A DNA stretch of 64,000 nucleotides from positions 11,829,553-11,893,552 of the forward strand of contig JASFXZ010000009.1 in the NCBI GenBank assembly GCA_032209605.1. Direction: 5' to 3'. The notes under the pieces were generated by a model. It did not search any database. It was not told the DNA's origin and worked only from the letters and a program-made list of their open reading frames with translations. The number at the start of each line of letters is the position of its first letter. Position 1 is the first letter of the stretch. Both the position numbers and the translations under genes were made by a program. The stretch is from Mactromeris polynyma. Lineage: Eukaryota; Mollusca; Bivalvia; Venerida; Mactridae. Shown one piece after another: positions 11,746 through 24,061 of this stretch.

Positions 11746-12836
11746 AGTGACCGTATTTGGCTTCAAAAATTGTCTGTTTGACCTATACTGCTCTACTGGC
11801 CGGTAAATTCCCCCCTTCGGTTTCAAAAAGTCTAGTGGTGTGCGGGGGACATACCGGGTCGACCAAAATACCATAAAGTGCATTATAAAATGTGCGCGGC
11901 GACGGGCGACCTCATAAACACAGTAATACCAATTTGGCATTTTGTGATACCCTGTGGTCAGAATAGTTAATTATATTTGAATGAGATTTCTAGATCTACC
12001 TAGTTGATTAAAAATTGCTACAAAATCTAATATGAGCAGAAAGCGTACTGACCTTTCTATAAAAATTGATTTAATCAATGGCAGTCAGAGAAATTTTGAC
12101 CTCTGCTTTACATAACTGTTAAGATACTATCTTAAAATATAATTAATAGTTGTTGGCAATGAAAGTTTTAAATTAACATATTAAAATTACATCATTGAAG
12201 GAAAGAGCAATTAATTTCTCAAATAGAACTGTCTAGCCTGTGGCATTACCTATTATAATTATCATTACATACTTCTAGTATTTATTCATTTTCGTAATAA
12301 ACGTGTATCTATAATAGTTTATTTTTATCTTTAAATGTTCATGTTCATTCAATATGCAAGAGGAAAGCGAAACTGGCTGAAGGATATGTGGATGACTATT
12401 CTGTTTGTCCAATATGTTTATCTCAACAAAGTTATACAAAAATGTATTGTTTTATTAACCATTTGTTCCATTATTGATTTTTTGACGTAGCTGTATAATA
12501 TTGATCTTGACCTACATTTTAGACCAATCAAATATTGTATATGAAGCGCGTTGTTTAAATATGCAACAAATTAGACGATTTGATTGATTCATACATTCAG
12601 CGGAGAGGCACCCAACGGAGTGTCTCGAAAAGATAATTCACTTTCCCGTAGCCTACCCCTCTGGCGAAATAAAAGTTCCGAAATTGGGCGATTCTTTAGA
12701 CATCATTCTATCTACGCCGCTCATCTATAGATATTTGTTGTTTATAATGTCACACATGTATGGGACACAGCAGTATTTACAAGATCACAAATATGTTGAG
12801 AAAAACCTACCGTGTTTTAATTGGAAGATTATTAGT
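11746..12836. other. AT-rich intergenic sequence, nothing recognised
   Basis: No coding frame, repeat array or RNA gene could be supported here. Confidence 0.5.
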
Positions 12837-12923
12837 ATGACTAAACTCAATAATAAGACCAACTCGATATTAAGACCACTTTATGGCGGACCCATTGGTG
12901 GTATCATTATTGAGTTTTTACTG
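12837..12923. mobile_element. Short MITE-like inverted repeat, CAGTAAAA family
   Basis: The left part (actaaactcaataataagacc) is the inverse of the right part (ggtatcattattgagttttt actg). The same termini style recurs at 32083-32241 and 34105-34268, indicating a dispersed family. Confidence 0.55.
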
Positions 12924-13744
12924 TATATATATACGATAGGTAATTTGAAAGCGCCCGGCTGATATAGAGTGAAAAGCAAACGATTTTACTGGACGGTCGC
13001 AAAAGGCCACGATGTGGAATAGTAATACATATATATATTGCGTGATTGCAGGCACCACAGTATCTTTCGTTTTAAAAAAAGTACCCAGAATTATTTGTAT
13101 TTGCAATTTTAATTGGAAATTGTACGACAAAGTGTTTATTACAAATGCTAAGCGAAACGAATTACTTTTTTTTCCCTCTATTTTATTTCCTGAGCAAAAA
13201 ATGTGCCTATCATATAGTTCATTTTCAATAATAGAATAATCTCGTGTTTCATCAACAAAATTGAACTCCATTTGTTTTCTCTTTAAGTACATAAAACATA
13301 CTGTTTTAAGCGTTTATCGGGTACATAGATCTAAGATAGCCCGAGATACATGTTATTGTGTCATACCAGTTATCAGTCGGTGATCATCGGAAAATTTACG
13401 ATCACTTACGGAAACTACCGACAGACAAATCGGCTGCTGACCAGTAGCCCCATCGATATCGACTTGCATCGGCTGCATTTATCTGATGAGCGATATTGTT
13501 GTGTATGCTTATTTTCAATTTTAACTTTTTTACAATTCGTAATGTTTGAGCCTTTAAAAAGAAGGAATCAGAAATCTGTTTGCCCATGTTAAGGCATATA
13601 AACATGATTTTAATGATGGCGAAATGTGACGTTTCTGACGTCAGTCGCTGATGTTCTTAAACCTAATTTTCACACGGCGCACCACATATATACGTATAAA
13701 TATCGAAATCTGTATCGAAAAAAACATGTAAAGATAATAATATT

Positions 13745-14345
13745 ATGTAGGAAAAGTGGCTCCGTCCCCTGGCAGTAATGGTTTTATGAATAAAAATAAT
13801 TTGAACAATTTTTGTAGAAGATCACCTATTGATCATTCAGGTGAAATTATATCGAAATAGGGCCTGTATTTTTTTGTCAAGTAGATTTTTGAAGTTCCAA
13901 CTATAATACATATATCAAAGGTGGCTTCACCCCTGCCCGCCATGTTTTTTTATGAATCTAAATACATGTAAATTGTACAATCTTGGTAGGGGGTCACCTC
14001 TTCCTAAGGACCATCTGTGTGACGTTGAATCAAAATTTGGACCTGTGATTTTGTATAGAAAATGTCCACTATATACATATAGGAAAAATGGCACAGTCCC
14101 CTGGTAGTCATGATGAATCCGAAAGATTTGAACCATTTTAGTAGCCAGTCACCTAAAGTACATTAAGTTACACATATATCAAAAATGGGTCAGAACATTT
14201 CGACAAGAGGATTTTTGAAGTTTCCACTTCATACATATAGGAAAATAGACTCGACCCCCGGCGGCCAAGTTTTTATGACGAATCCAAACCCCTCGTTTTT
14301 TTGTAGAGTGTCACCCTAGTAACATTTCGCTTTAATTTTGTGGTA
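13745..14345. repeat. Diverged ~165-bp tandem repeat (~3.5 copies)
   Basis: Landmarks repeat at 13756, 13921, 14088 and 14246: gtggctccgtcccctggcagtaatg, then similar stretches each followed by '...atgaatc..aa.tttgaac..tttgtag...gtcacc'. Spacings are 165, 167 and 158 bp. Copies are clearly diverged, so the array is old. Confidence 0.8.
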
Positions 14346-14664
14346 TTCCACGAAGTGGTTTCTGACGATTTGTTTTTAGAAGCAAAACAGGAAGTCAGCA
14401 ATTGACAGTACATGAACATTTATGAAAATGAATCTAAAAGAAATGTAAAGAAAAAATGTATAACATAATATACTGCAAACAGTACATTAGTATATATTAC
14501 AAAATAAAACTATGGTAGCTCTATACTTTTGAATCAAGAAAACCGAAATCTTCCAATCTGTGCAAAGATACCCGATTTTCAAATAATTATCTTACAAAAT
14601 GTAAAAGATAAAAAACAATATGTTTATTCATCTAAGGTAATGTTCATGACGTCACTACGCTTAC

Positions 14665-14778
14665 GTGTAATGACCAGGGAGAGATGATGTTGTCATAGTC
14701 AATCAGCTCTGTGTCAGCCTCCTCAACAGAAACACCAACAACCACAACCTTTGAAACAACAGTTTGTGTACCAGTCTT
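14665..14778 (-). CDS. Candidate internal exon, 38 codons, unknown gene
   Basis: On the minus strand, gttaattgcag precedes exactly 38 open codons followed by gtaagc. The acceptor and donor are both good and the phase is 0/0. The peptide reads KTGTQTVVSKVVVVGVSVEE and then an acidic segment ending SPWSLH. I do not recognise a family. A possible partner is a short segment ending in aacg|gtaagt near 15911. It may be a real exon of an unidentified minus-strand gene or a chance arrangement. Confidence 0.35.
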
Positions 14779-15305
14779 CTGCAATTAACATAATGTCAAG
14801 GATTATAACCAACAAAAAATATTGCTGAAGAAGTAACATAAGCTGTAATACCAAGTCCCCTACTGTATTGTGTAACATATATTAATATGAGCCGCATGTA
14901 GCAAAATGGGATTTCTTGCAAAATATTTCTTTTTTCTGGTTTGCACTGTTTCCAAATGAGCAATCTTCAACCTTTCCCAAGGTACCGATTCCATAACGTT
15001 TTACAAAATACTGTTCATCGCCTTGATCTGACATACACATGTTAGTCTGCATTCCAAGCAGAGAAGAGGATGTGAGTTGAGGTAGATCTCAAAACTGTAA
15101 AAATTATCATATACATTACTTAATTCTTATGATTATTTTTTATTTGATATCGAATGATGCTTATTTCTTGCGAACTTCCAAGGTAATTTCTTATAATTAG
15201 TATATTATTTTTACATAAAGGTTATAACTTCATGGCATAATTATAACAATATCACAATAAATCACCACAAGCACATAAATCGCTAGCATTGGCTCACATT
15301 TGTGT

Positions 15306-15320
15306 TGGGGGGGGGGGGGG
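15306..15320. repeat. Poly-G run
   Basis: An uninterrupted G homopolymer of about 14 bases. Its length is prone to assembly error. Confidence 0.9.
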
Positions 15321-15989
15321 TCAAATTATGTCACCCTAATTAACATTGGTCGTGACATCAGTTATGGTGACATGGCCTACATCGACTGAGCCTCTGAGGT
15401 GGTCTCCCTCAATTTGAAGTGCACTGGAAAATGAACCAAATGAACAGGTCAGATAATCCACCAATTAACGGCACAGATTTAAAGAATCGCTTTGGAGACA
15501 ATAAATATCTTGATCAATCAATTTTTGACAGGAACCAATAATGTAATTGTAACAGAAAGTCAATAGTTCGAAAGAAACTGGGGCCGAATAAACAAAATAA
15601 TAAGTAGGTCAATAATTATATCGTTGAAACTGCAAGTTTAAACATACGAAATAGCTTCCGAAGTATTGTAATAACAATGTATCGACTAAAATTAATACCA
15701 TTCTTACTTATTCAGACCACATGCAATAAATATTTCAAAGTTGCAGAAAGAGCCACGGACGACGCAATTTCATAGGACGTGGCTAAATTCACACCGTTTA
15801 AGCATGCACACTATTAAAAAATGCGATCATTATCCTAGGCTATAACCCTTTAATCATCCACGTGTATAATATAAAATACCAGACTAACTAAATAGAACAG
15901 ACACTTACCGTTGATTTTTTTGCATAGGCGAGTGATAACGACTGGCTTTTCCAAGCTGTGACGTCACGACAGAACGTTGTAAAACAACA

Positions 15990-16090
15990 ATGTCTACAGA
16001 ACCCGCAAAACGCAAACGTACTGAACTGTTATTAGATGATTAAGTTCAACTCATCAAGATGGTTAAATACAGATTACCTAAATGATCAAT
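15990..16090 (+). pseudogene. Fragment of pogo/Tigger-like transposase N terminus
   Basis: Reads MSTEPAKRKRTELLLDD, stop, VQLIKMVKYRLPK. The pattern KRKR-E-L-L-D-(K)-VQLI resembles the start of the CENP-B-type helix-turn-helix of pogo-like DDE transposases. An in-frame TAA and rapid loss of similarity mark it as a decayed fragment. Confidence 0.5.
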
Positions 16091-16282
16091 TTATTCTGCA
16101 ATGTTGATATATTATTGAAAGGAATTGAATTTTATTAATGTATATTAGTCAGATTTTCACATTCAGATTGAATAGTTTTATTCATTTTTATGATTTTATA
16201 AATCAATACAGTACTAAACAACATATAGATCCAACTGTCCCCGTTCAGAATCTTGTCCGTTTCTCAAAACTCCTTTAGTCTG

Positions 16283-16346
16283 GAAACCCCTTTAAACCGG
16301 AAATTGTGTCTGGTCCCGAGCTCGCCCGGTTTAAAGGGGTTACAGT
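16283..16346. mobile_element. Inverted repeat, probable pogo-type transposon terminus
   Basis: aacccctttaaaccgg (about 16287) is inverted as ccggtttaaaggggtt (about 16329), which runs into acagtgta. The terminus style fits the pogo-like fragment 200 bp to its left; one decayed element may have carried both. Confidence 0.55.
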
Positions 16347-16381
16347 GTACTAAAACCAGCCGCGCTTAGGCGCGCTTGTTA

Positions 16382-17691
16382 ATGACAACCCTACCAGATT
16401 TCGAATAAACATGGAAAACGTGCATCTAAGAGGGTATTGTTCGCTCGTCTCGTTCTGTGAAACGGAAGGAAATGGTCGCGAATACGCGATGTCTTAGAGT
16501 CAGATTCTTCAAACTAACATTATAATAAATTCTAGCTTAATTACGTAATGTTTGATTGTTGTCTTGTGTATAAGTCAGGCCAACGACAAATGTAATGTGC
16601 TGACGCTAGCAATAGCTTCGGTATTGGAGGGAGGGATTCAGATTAGGAGTAGGAATCAAACAGTTAAAATCATCCGTCATGTGAGTCAGCTTGTTAGAAG
16701 CTGTTTATAATGCAGTGGTTTTCCAGGGATGTGGGCAAACCCTGAATAACATGCTCATTACATGCTGGTAATATTTTTTGTAAAAATACATTTTATGCTT
16801 ATGACGGGGCACCTCTATGATGTAATGGGACATTTCTACAGGATCTAATAATTGAGGTTATTTTGTGTAATATTGTCCGGAACAGAGGCATAGAAAGACG
16901 TATGTATATGCCTACAGAAGTTGTCTGACTGTTATATTTCCAATAAACACCATCAGTAATACAGAGACACAGGGAGAGCATAAAAGGGAGATAATCATTT
17001 TCTGATGTCGATTGTAGTTTCATCTTAATATGTGTAATGTATTTTTTATTAAAGGCTGTTTATGATATTTTTCAAAAGAAAAAGATTATTTTCCTTTGTT
17101 ATTATTTACATCAATGATGTATATGTGCATTTATTACACAAAACTATTGCATGTTCAATATTTGCAAAATTAAGTTTGTGTTATTACGTCACATTTGTTT
17201 ATTTTTTCTACATATTCCCTTCAAACATTTCACATTTATTATTTTGCTAAATATTTTCCCGGCGACTTTGATGCCTTTCATCAACTTTCTCTTGTACTGT
17301 CTAGTATTCAAAATTGATCTGTCATAAACTCATTCAAACACACCTTAAAGTAGTTCTGAGGTTAATGTACCCTTATGTTTGTCTATCCTATTTACGCTGA
17401 AGTACTTGTAGTAAAGGGATTTCAGAAGCAAGTTGAAATTTTTGCAATACTGTACCGGGGAATGTCGTTAATTAACGTGACCTGAAGCAATTATGGCAAG
17501 CATAATCAAAGTCTCTATGTCTTTTTATTAATCCAATTATTTGAAAAGCATAAGGTTCAAAGAAAGCTTTGATCATTTAAGCCTTGGCTGGTAACAGTTG
17601 TTCAGACACGTGGGATTCGTGGAAAAACTCGTTATTTATGTATTTGATGTGATGATTACACCCATATCGACAGAAAAGTACTTTTACGTGA
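16382..17691. repeat. 1.3-kb dispersed repeat, copy 1
   Basis: Runs from atgacaacc to acttttacgtga and is matched in the same orientation at 24062-25322 with very high identity throughout. It has no coding frame I can identify. Its status (old transposon, partial LTR or segmental duplicate) is open. Confidence 0.9.
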
Positions 17692-17959
17692 AATGACTGA
17701 TGATGGGGACACTGGTGTTAAAACTGCAGCTTATTCCAATAAAAATCACGACAAAATTTATAAAAATTCTAACCGATAAGATCAATGTGATAAATCATAT
17801 AATTCCATATCACGAGTCAGAGGTCACCTCTGAAATAAGCAAATGTACAACACGTTAAAGGATATTGTATATTTTAAGGCTTGCCTTGATTATGAAAGAG
17901 TACATATTTTACAATAAAAAATTGTTGACCGTTTAAAAAGGCCTGGTGCACCAGATGTT

Positions 17960-18186
17960 GTCCGACTGTAGGACAAAATCCCCTCCGGACAAAATATCCC
18001 CTTCGCTCATTTTGTATAAGGTGGACAAAATCCCCTTTGTGAATTTTACAAGGCGGACGAAATCCCCTTCATGAATTTTACAAGTAGGACGAAATCCCCT
18101 TCATGAATTTTACAAGTGGGACGAAATCCCCTTCATGAATTTTACAAGTAGGACGAAATCCCCTTCATGAATTTTACAAGTAGGAC
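17960..18186. repeat. 32-bp tandem repeat (~6 copies)
   Basis: The unit is gtaggacgaaatccccttca plus tgaattttacaa. Left-hand copies are degenerate (ccggacaaaatatcccc) and right-hand copies nearly identical. Confidence 0.92.
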
Positions 18187-18329
18187 AAACAATTGGTTAT
18201 CATACCGTATTCAAGAATGGCCTGTGCCATTATCCATTATTAAAAGACGACGCTGTACCTTACTCTTATAGCTGTTCAGTTTTAACTATTCCGTTCTGTT
18301 TCTTAGTAATAGGCGAAAAATCATATCGG

Positions 18330-18335
18330 TTTATT
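18330..18335 (-). terminator. Possible polyadenylation signal of the glycosyltransferase gene
   Basis: AATAAA on the minus strand, about 250 nt beyond the stop codon at 18582. Confidence 0.3.
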
Positions 18336-18581
18336 CTCAATCGCAAAACACGCATTGTGTTTTCACAATTTCGGGCTTACAAATAGGTTGGTGAAGTATG
18401 GGACCAAACAAATGTACAATCGTGTACTTATTTGCTTACTTACTTAGTACTTATTTTAGTAGTCAGTCATGTGTTTAATAATTCGCCGTTATAAATTAAA
18501 ATTGTCTTCGTACACAACGTTTGTACAGTCACTCTGATTATGGTGGAACTATACGTAATGGGTACATTAAACACATAATGA

Positions 18582-19448
18582 CTACAAAGTCTGAAACCAC
18601 AAATTAAACTTTTTAAAACGTTCTAGTTTGTCCCGGTAACCGTAAGCAAACGTATTATGCATAACAGCAACCTGTCCCCGACGCTGTGCATTGAATGTGA
18701 TAAACGATGGTCCAGTGGGGAAAATATGCTCATCAAGTGGTTTGAACTGCACATCGGATGCGTTCAGAATCTTGTTAAATATGGGTTGATTCACTTGCAG
18801 AGTTTCATTCAAGCTTTTTTCCCAATCTCTCACCAGTTTCATAGTTTTGTTGTTACTTTTAATGGCCATGAAGCCAGTACAGTAACTACTTACTCCTTGT
18901 GCAATCCACATGTTGTAATTTCCATCTAAATATGGAAAAGGACTTTTCAACCAGACTGTATCTATATCGGAGTAAAGCACATTGAGACCTTCTTGTAAAT
19001 GTTTCAAAATATGCGTAGCCCGAGCTGATACAAGTTGCTTGTACTTATCAGTGCCGTATCTGGCCGCTTCAATAATTGAAACAACTGAACTTCTTTCTAT
19101 AGTCACTAAATTATTGCCTTGATTTTGGAATTCTGCTCGAAGTTTAGTGTACACAACATCATCCTCAGCTACAACAATTATTGGTACGTTGATTCCGAGT
19201 CTTTGAAAATGCCACCACCAGTTGGAAAAGAAATCATGAAACCCCTCGTTGACGGTCAGAAGTATCGTCCAGTTGTAATCGAAAACATGGATAAATTGTA
19301 CTCTGGGTGAATTCGTCGGGTCACTGTCACGAGTGAGTATAGAACGTATCATATGCCCTCGTTGTGGTAGGATGTTGTTGAAAAAATACATAAGCAATAG
19401 GAAAATTATGAGAAGTAAAACTATCCCTTTTTTCGACTTGGACATCAT
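18582..19448 (-). CDS. Type II membrane glycosyltransferase, nucleotide-diphospho-sugar transferase (GT77-like)
   Basis: 288 residues in one coding exon. A short basic cytoplasmic tail (MMSKSKKG) is followed by a signal anchor at residues 9-23 (IVLLLIIFLLLMYFF), giving Golgi type II topology. The lumenal domain has VNEGFHDFFSNWWWHFQRLG (65-84), VVAEDD (92-97), the metal/nucleotide-sugar DxD motif in VLYSDIDTVW (DID at 161-163), and the late HNTFAYGYRDKLERFKKFNLW block. This order is typical of the nucleotide-diphospho-sugar transferase family that includes GT77 xylosyl/galactosyl-transferases. Donor and acceptor sugars cannot be told. Sequons are at N59, N200 and N214. Just upstream, ctatattacag|aacatcctgaaca precedes the tandem ATGs, suggesting a 5'-UTR intron. 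No decay is seen. Confidence 0.88.
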   Translation of the reverse strand: MMSKSKKGIVLLLIIFLLLMYFFNNILPQRGHMIRSILTRDSDPTNSPRVQFIHVFDYNWTILLTVNEGFHDFFSNWWWHFQRLGINVPIIVVAEDDVVYTKLRAEFQNQGNNLVTIERSSVVSIIEAARYGTDKYKQLVSARATHILKHLQEGLNVLYSDIDTVWLKSPFPYLDGNYNMWIAQGVSSYCTGFMAIKSNNKTMKLVRDWEKSLNETLQVNQPIFNKILNASDVQFKPLDEHIFPTGPSFITFNAQRRGQVAVMHNTFAYGYRDKLERFKKFNLWFQTL

Positions 19449-19459
19449 TGTTCAGGATG

Positions 19460-20400
19460 TTCTGTAATATAGAAGTATTTTAAACTAGTAAGTTGTTATC
19501 AAACATTTCCCTTTGTCACCAAGTTGTTATTATAACAAATAAAACTTACAATTAGTTTCTTACAAAGATGAGACCAATTGGGAAAATAAACACATGAACT
19601 AGAACTTACATTTTACCAAAAGATAATCACTGACAAAGAACACTAGATAAACTAACAAAAACTGTAACAAATATTTCTAAATGTTCGGTTCACGAAACTT
19701 GTTAATTAGCCTATATCATTTACAAAATTATATAATGAGAAATAAAATTAGATCATGTATACAATGACAAATAAATACAATTGAATATAAACTAATCTGT
19801 TAAAATGATTTACCTGTGGCTATATTTATGTAATATTTTATGCCAATAAACTATATGTTATGTTATGTTATGTATATAATGATGTCATATCACGATTAAT
19901 TATGGACTTTCGTTTTCTAGCAAATTGGTTTACCAATATGTTGCCAAGCTGTCAATTAAGGTAAGCCATTCGTCATTGGTTAAAGTATTCCATCCATACA
20001 TTTGGGTAATTTCCCTTCAATATATATTGTAACTAAACACAATTAAAATAAATATCTAAATTGTATATATGTTAAATTTAATTTCACAGCAGTTGCACGT
20101 TATTTAATATTCTAGGCAATCAATCACTATATATTTTAAAAAGTTGTTTTATTGAAAAAAAACAAAGAAGTACAAATGTATGTCATTATTAAAAGAGGGA
20201 GGTAATTCACTTAAATACTTCAAAATAATTTTTAAATATGTCAGTTTCAATCTTGGAAGTGACGTAATTTGGCGACAATTTCAGTTTTCTGATGTAAAGA
20301 AAAATGTGTTTATTTATTTTAGTGTCACCCCTATTTAAAGGGCCAGCCATTTCTGACTTATGAGACACCTTCTATCTGTGCACATTTACTTCCAGGCATC
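19460..20400. other. AT-rich sequence upstream of the glycosyltransferase, no gene seen
   Basis: Contains the presumed 5' region and first intron of the minus-strand glycosyltransferase gene. No exon can be supported. Confidence 0.45.
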
Positions 20401-20404
20401 AGAC

Positions 20405-20545
20405 AGGAAGGCGCACAGCAACCATTATTTAATGAGCTGGCGGCTAACCAACCGGCCATATCAGAACGGATCCCTACTGGGATTCGAACCTTCGACCTCC
20501 CGCTCCCAAGGCGGATGCATTAAAGCTCGACCTCGGGAGATTTAA
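20405..20545 (-). repeat. tRNA-like (SINE-type) sequence
   Basis: On the minus strand, ggttcgaatccc matches a polymerase III B box, preceded by an anticodon-arm-like cttgggagcgggagg. The A box is poor and stems do not pair. It is probably a decayed tRNA-derived SINE rather than a tRNA gene. Confidence 0.45.
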
Positions 20546-20600
20546 TCTTTTACGTTTTACAACATATTTCAGACTTTTCTTAAATTGATAGATTTAATTT

Positions 20601-20970
20601 TAAAGATGTATCTGGCTCATCTAAACATAAAATGTTTGAATTGGCTTTATCCAGTATTGTTGTAACATTCGTTAAAACATCTCGAATAAGAACCATTGCA
20701 ATGTATAACCGATTGAAAATGTCTTTTTTTAACATATTACTAACAGACAAAACTTGTAAAATAGCCTGATTGTTAAAAAAACTGGACGTTTTTTTAATTT
20801 TATGATTTACAAACATCTTTCTTCAACAAATATGAATTAAAACATTATATGTTCATTCTTTGTTAATGCATGTTTAGTGATGTTTTAACTATAGGAAATA
20901 TATTGTTCATGTTTTGTTAGGTAATCAAATGAACAAAATATGAGCATAGTATTATTTTAAAGCCTTTTTT
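20601..20970. repeat. Dispersed repeat, copy 1 of pair (see 61133)
   Basis: taaagatgtatctggctcat and about 350 following bases align, with many substitutions, to 61133-61495 in the same orientation, including the tail 'gtttaggtaa...gaacaaaa..atgagcat'. Confidence 0.75.
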
Positions 20971-21569
20971 TCAGAAAAGAAAAGTGGCCCTTACTTTTTT
21001 ATTGAACGATAAACAATTATAACATTTTCAAATTGTATCCGCATTATTATTATACATGTAGATTGAAACAACAACTGTTGCAATTACCGCAGGTATACAT
21101 GTATTATGCCAATGATGGATGGCTTACCTTACTGACTGCTATATAGAAATGATATAAACCTTTATAGGAAAAGATTTGCAAATAACAAGCGCTATGTAGA
21201 CCTATTGACTGCACATAGCGTATACATATTTTCCATTTCTTAAAAATGACTAGAGTGGAATTACGTTTCTCCATCCATTGTTATGAATTTACTTTTTACA
21301 TCTCTAGCTCCCCGAACGTGCCTAAATTCGTCATTTTGTATTATGTAAATACATCAGCTGTTACGATAACATGATCGAATATTCCTTTTTAATGGATTGT
21401 TCATATACATGAGTTATTAATTGAGTCTATTTACAGATAGGTGTATCTATTCACATAAAATTACTTGACTTAACATGGATAAGACGACAAATTATAAAGG
21501 TAATCTTTTCGCCATCTGTTCCATATAACACACATATTTTGTTAATCTTGATTATTCCATTTAAAATGT

Positions 21570-22065
21570 GAAGTTGGCAGTAATAGCAGTTACAGCAGTA
21601 ACAGCAGTATTACTGCTACTACAGTTGTTTCAGCAGAAATACGGCCACTATTGAAAGCAATAAAAATTGAAAATAGTTTCTTACTGCTACTTCTGCGAGC
21701 AGTTTCAGCAGTAATACGGCCACTATTGAAAGCAATAAAAAATGAAAATAGTTTCTTACTGCTACTAGTACTACTGCCAATAGTTTCAGCAGTAATACGG
21801 CCACTATTGCAAGCAATGAAAATGAAAATAGTTTCTTACTGCTACTAGTACTACTGCCAATAGTTTCAGCAGTAATACGGCCACTATTGCAAGCAATGAA
21901 AATTAAAATAGTTTCTTACTGCTACTAGTACTACTGCCAATAGTTTCAGCAGTAATACGGCCACTATTGCAAGCAATGAAAATGAAAATAGTTTCTTACT
22001 GCTTCTAGTACTACTGCCAATAGTTTCAGCAGTAATACGGCCACTATTGCAAGCAATACAAATTG
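21570..22065. repeat. ~80-bp tandem repeat (~5.5 copies)
   Basis: Units contain gcagtaatacggccactatt, a gcaagcaatgaaaatgaaaatagtttc segment and ctgctactagtactactgcc. acggccactatt recurs about every 77-81 bp. The left edge degenerates into cagtaatagcagttacagcag. Confidence 0.92.
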
Positions 22066-23032
22066 AAAATATAGATAATAAGAGTATAAAACACAAGTAT
22101 GAATAATTGGATCAAAGGGTATAGCCATATTTCGTGGTCAGAAATTTGTGTCTTCTTTGAACATTTTCTGATTGTCCATTTATTGTAATATCATAATTCA
22201 GTAATAATTATATGATATATAGCAATATATCTACAGTTAACTCCGCTTTTAACAATATTCAGGGGACAGTTAGATTTATATCATTGTATCTGAATATCAA
22301 TATATCCAACGTTTACCCTTTCCGCAGATGAAATCGGAAGTGAAAAGGGAACATAATGAGACCAATTAATAAACATGCGGAAGTAGTTACAGGTCATTCC
22401 TCACACACTGATTTGTCGTTTTTGTCCCATGTTTAACTTTCGCAAGATATGGAAAGTAAGAATTACTATGTTTATGTGTTACTATAGAAAAAGACCATAC
22501 GTATCTGGAGGATAATAAGTAGAAATATAAAGCAAGCTCGCTGGGACCATGAGATTTGTATTATTATAAATGGTATAACGCAGTAAGCAGGGGATCCATT
22601 TGTCCCAGGAGGAGTTAACCCTTTGACCCTGGAATATCCAAAAAGCAACGTGTTGACCCTGAGGATTCTGAATTTGAGGTCATTTTGCTAAAAATGGTAA
22701 AATCTTGTCAAAATTTATCAAAATGACCCTTTGTAGGAAGTCATATAATTAATAAGATCTGCGTTGTATACATAATACAATACATAAAGTCTAAAGATTG
22801 TTTGTTTCATAACTTTTAAGGTCATTTGTAGGTAACTAAATTTGAAAACAATCATCAGTCATATTATATTACAGCTCTTTCTGTAATTGAAGTATGATTA
22901 TCAAATACTTTCCAATGCCTACATCAATGTCACAAAGCTGATCTTGTCAAGAAATTGACCATTTCAGTTAAACTACAAAATCAGAGCAAGAATAGTATTC
23001 ATGCATATGATCCCTGTAAAGGGTACTATAAT

Positions 23033-23700
23033 CTCAGCAGTAGAACATTCCTAATACCCCCTCATCGACGTTTTCATTTCATATACATTTCTGAAAATTC
23101 GAACGTTGTCGGCGGGATATATCTAAACCGTGGATGTTATTGGTATAAAAGTGAACGTTTGAACACCACCTAACAGGCAATATGCTCATTTTTCGGATTG
23201 ATGCTATGTGCATGTTGTAAAATACAGCAGTAACAAGGATGTAAAATTGAAAAAAATGAAATTTTGACAATATTTGACTGCCTGGTGTCGGCGTATACAA
23301 ATTCCGTCGGGATAAAAAAATCTACATTTCTTTTTGCAAACATCATGTCAATTTGAAATCACACACTTATTAATGATCTGACGATACATTATATACAGCA
23401 GTAGAACACTTCTATCACCCCCACTGCGGTGTTTTCATTTCTTGCAATTTTTTAATATTCCGAATTTGTCGCAACTTTGAAATCTCGCTGTCGGCGAAAT
23501 AATTCTGTGCCGTGAAAGGTTTTTGCAATAAAGAGGACTTTGAAATGTCGGCAAACTGGGTATACACTTTAATATTTGGATTGCCGTTCGGTTCGTGCCG
23601 TAAAATACAGCAGTAACAATGATGTACCATTGGAGAAAATGACGATAGTTTGACTGCCTGCCGTCGGCGTATTCAAATTTCGTCGGGATAACAAAACATA
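23033..23700. repeat. Two direct ~300-bp repeats
   Basis: Copy 1 runs 23033-23325 and copy 2 runs 23396-23700. Both start with cagcagtagaaca and share taaaatacagcagtaacaa, gtttgactgcctg or its variant, and gtcggcgtat with following cgtcgggataa. Identity is moderate; copies are separated by about 70 bp. Confidence 0.8.
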
Positions 23701-24061
23701 CATTGCTTCCTCGGGTGAATCTTTTTCATGAAACATACCTTTTTACTAAATACTGGCATACCTGTGCAACTTTTGTGTCATTTCTGATCACTGAAACAGT
23801 GAATTTTCTTTGTTTTTCAGAACTACATTTTTGCATGGAAGGATTGAATGATAGCAGAACAGTTACCCGGTCGGTGCGGTGTTTTCTTGGTGTGGATTTA
23901 CTGTGCTAGTGTTGTATTTGAAGACTAGATATTGCAAATAGCTGGGGCCATATTGTGGAGTTCACAATTCCAGTGCAAATCTTGTAGTTTTACTATAGAA
24001 TAAAGAGGGCGAAAATGCACCGGGCCGACACCACTATCAAACTATCAAAGGTATACAAAAT

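Noticed and set aside
16799..17023. 74-codon frame (-) conserved in both 1.3-kb repeats
   Set aside because: Conservation only reflects the high identity of the two repeats; the copy at 24479-24679 differs by an indel that alters the frame's N terminus, and no domain is seen.
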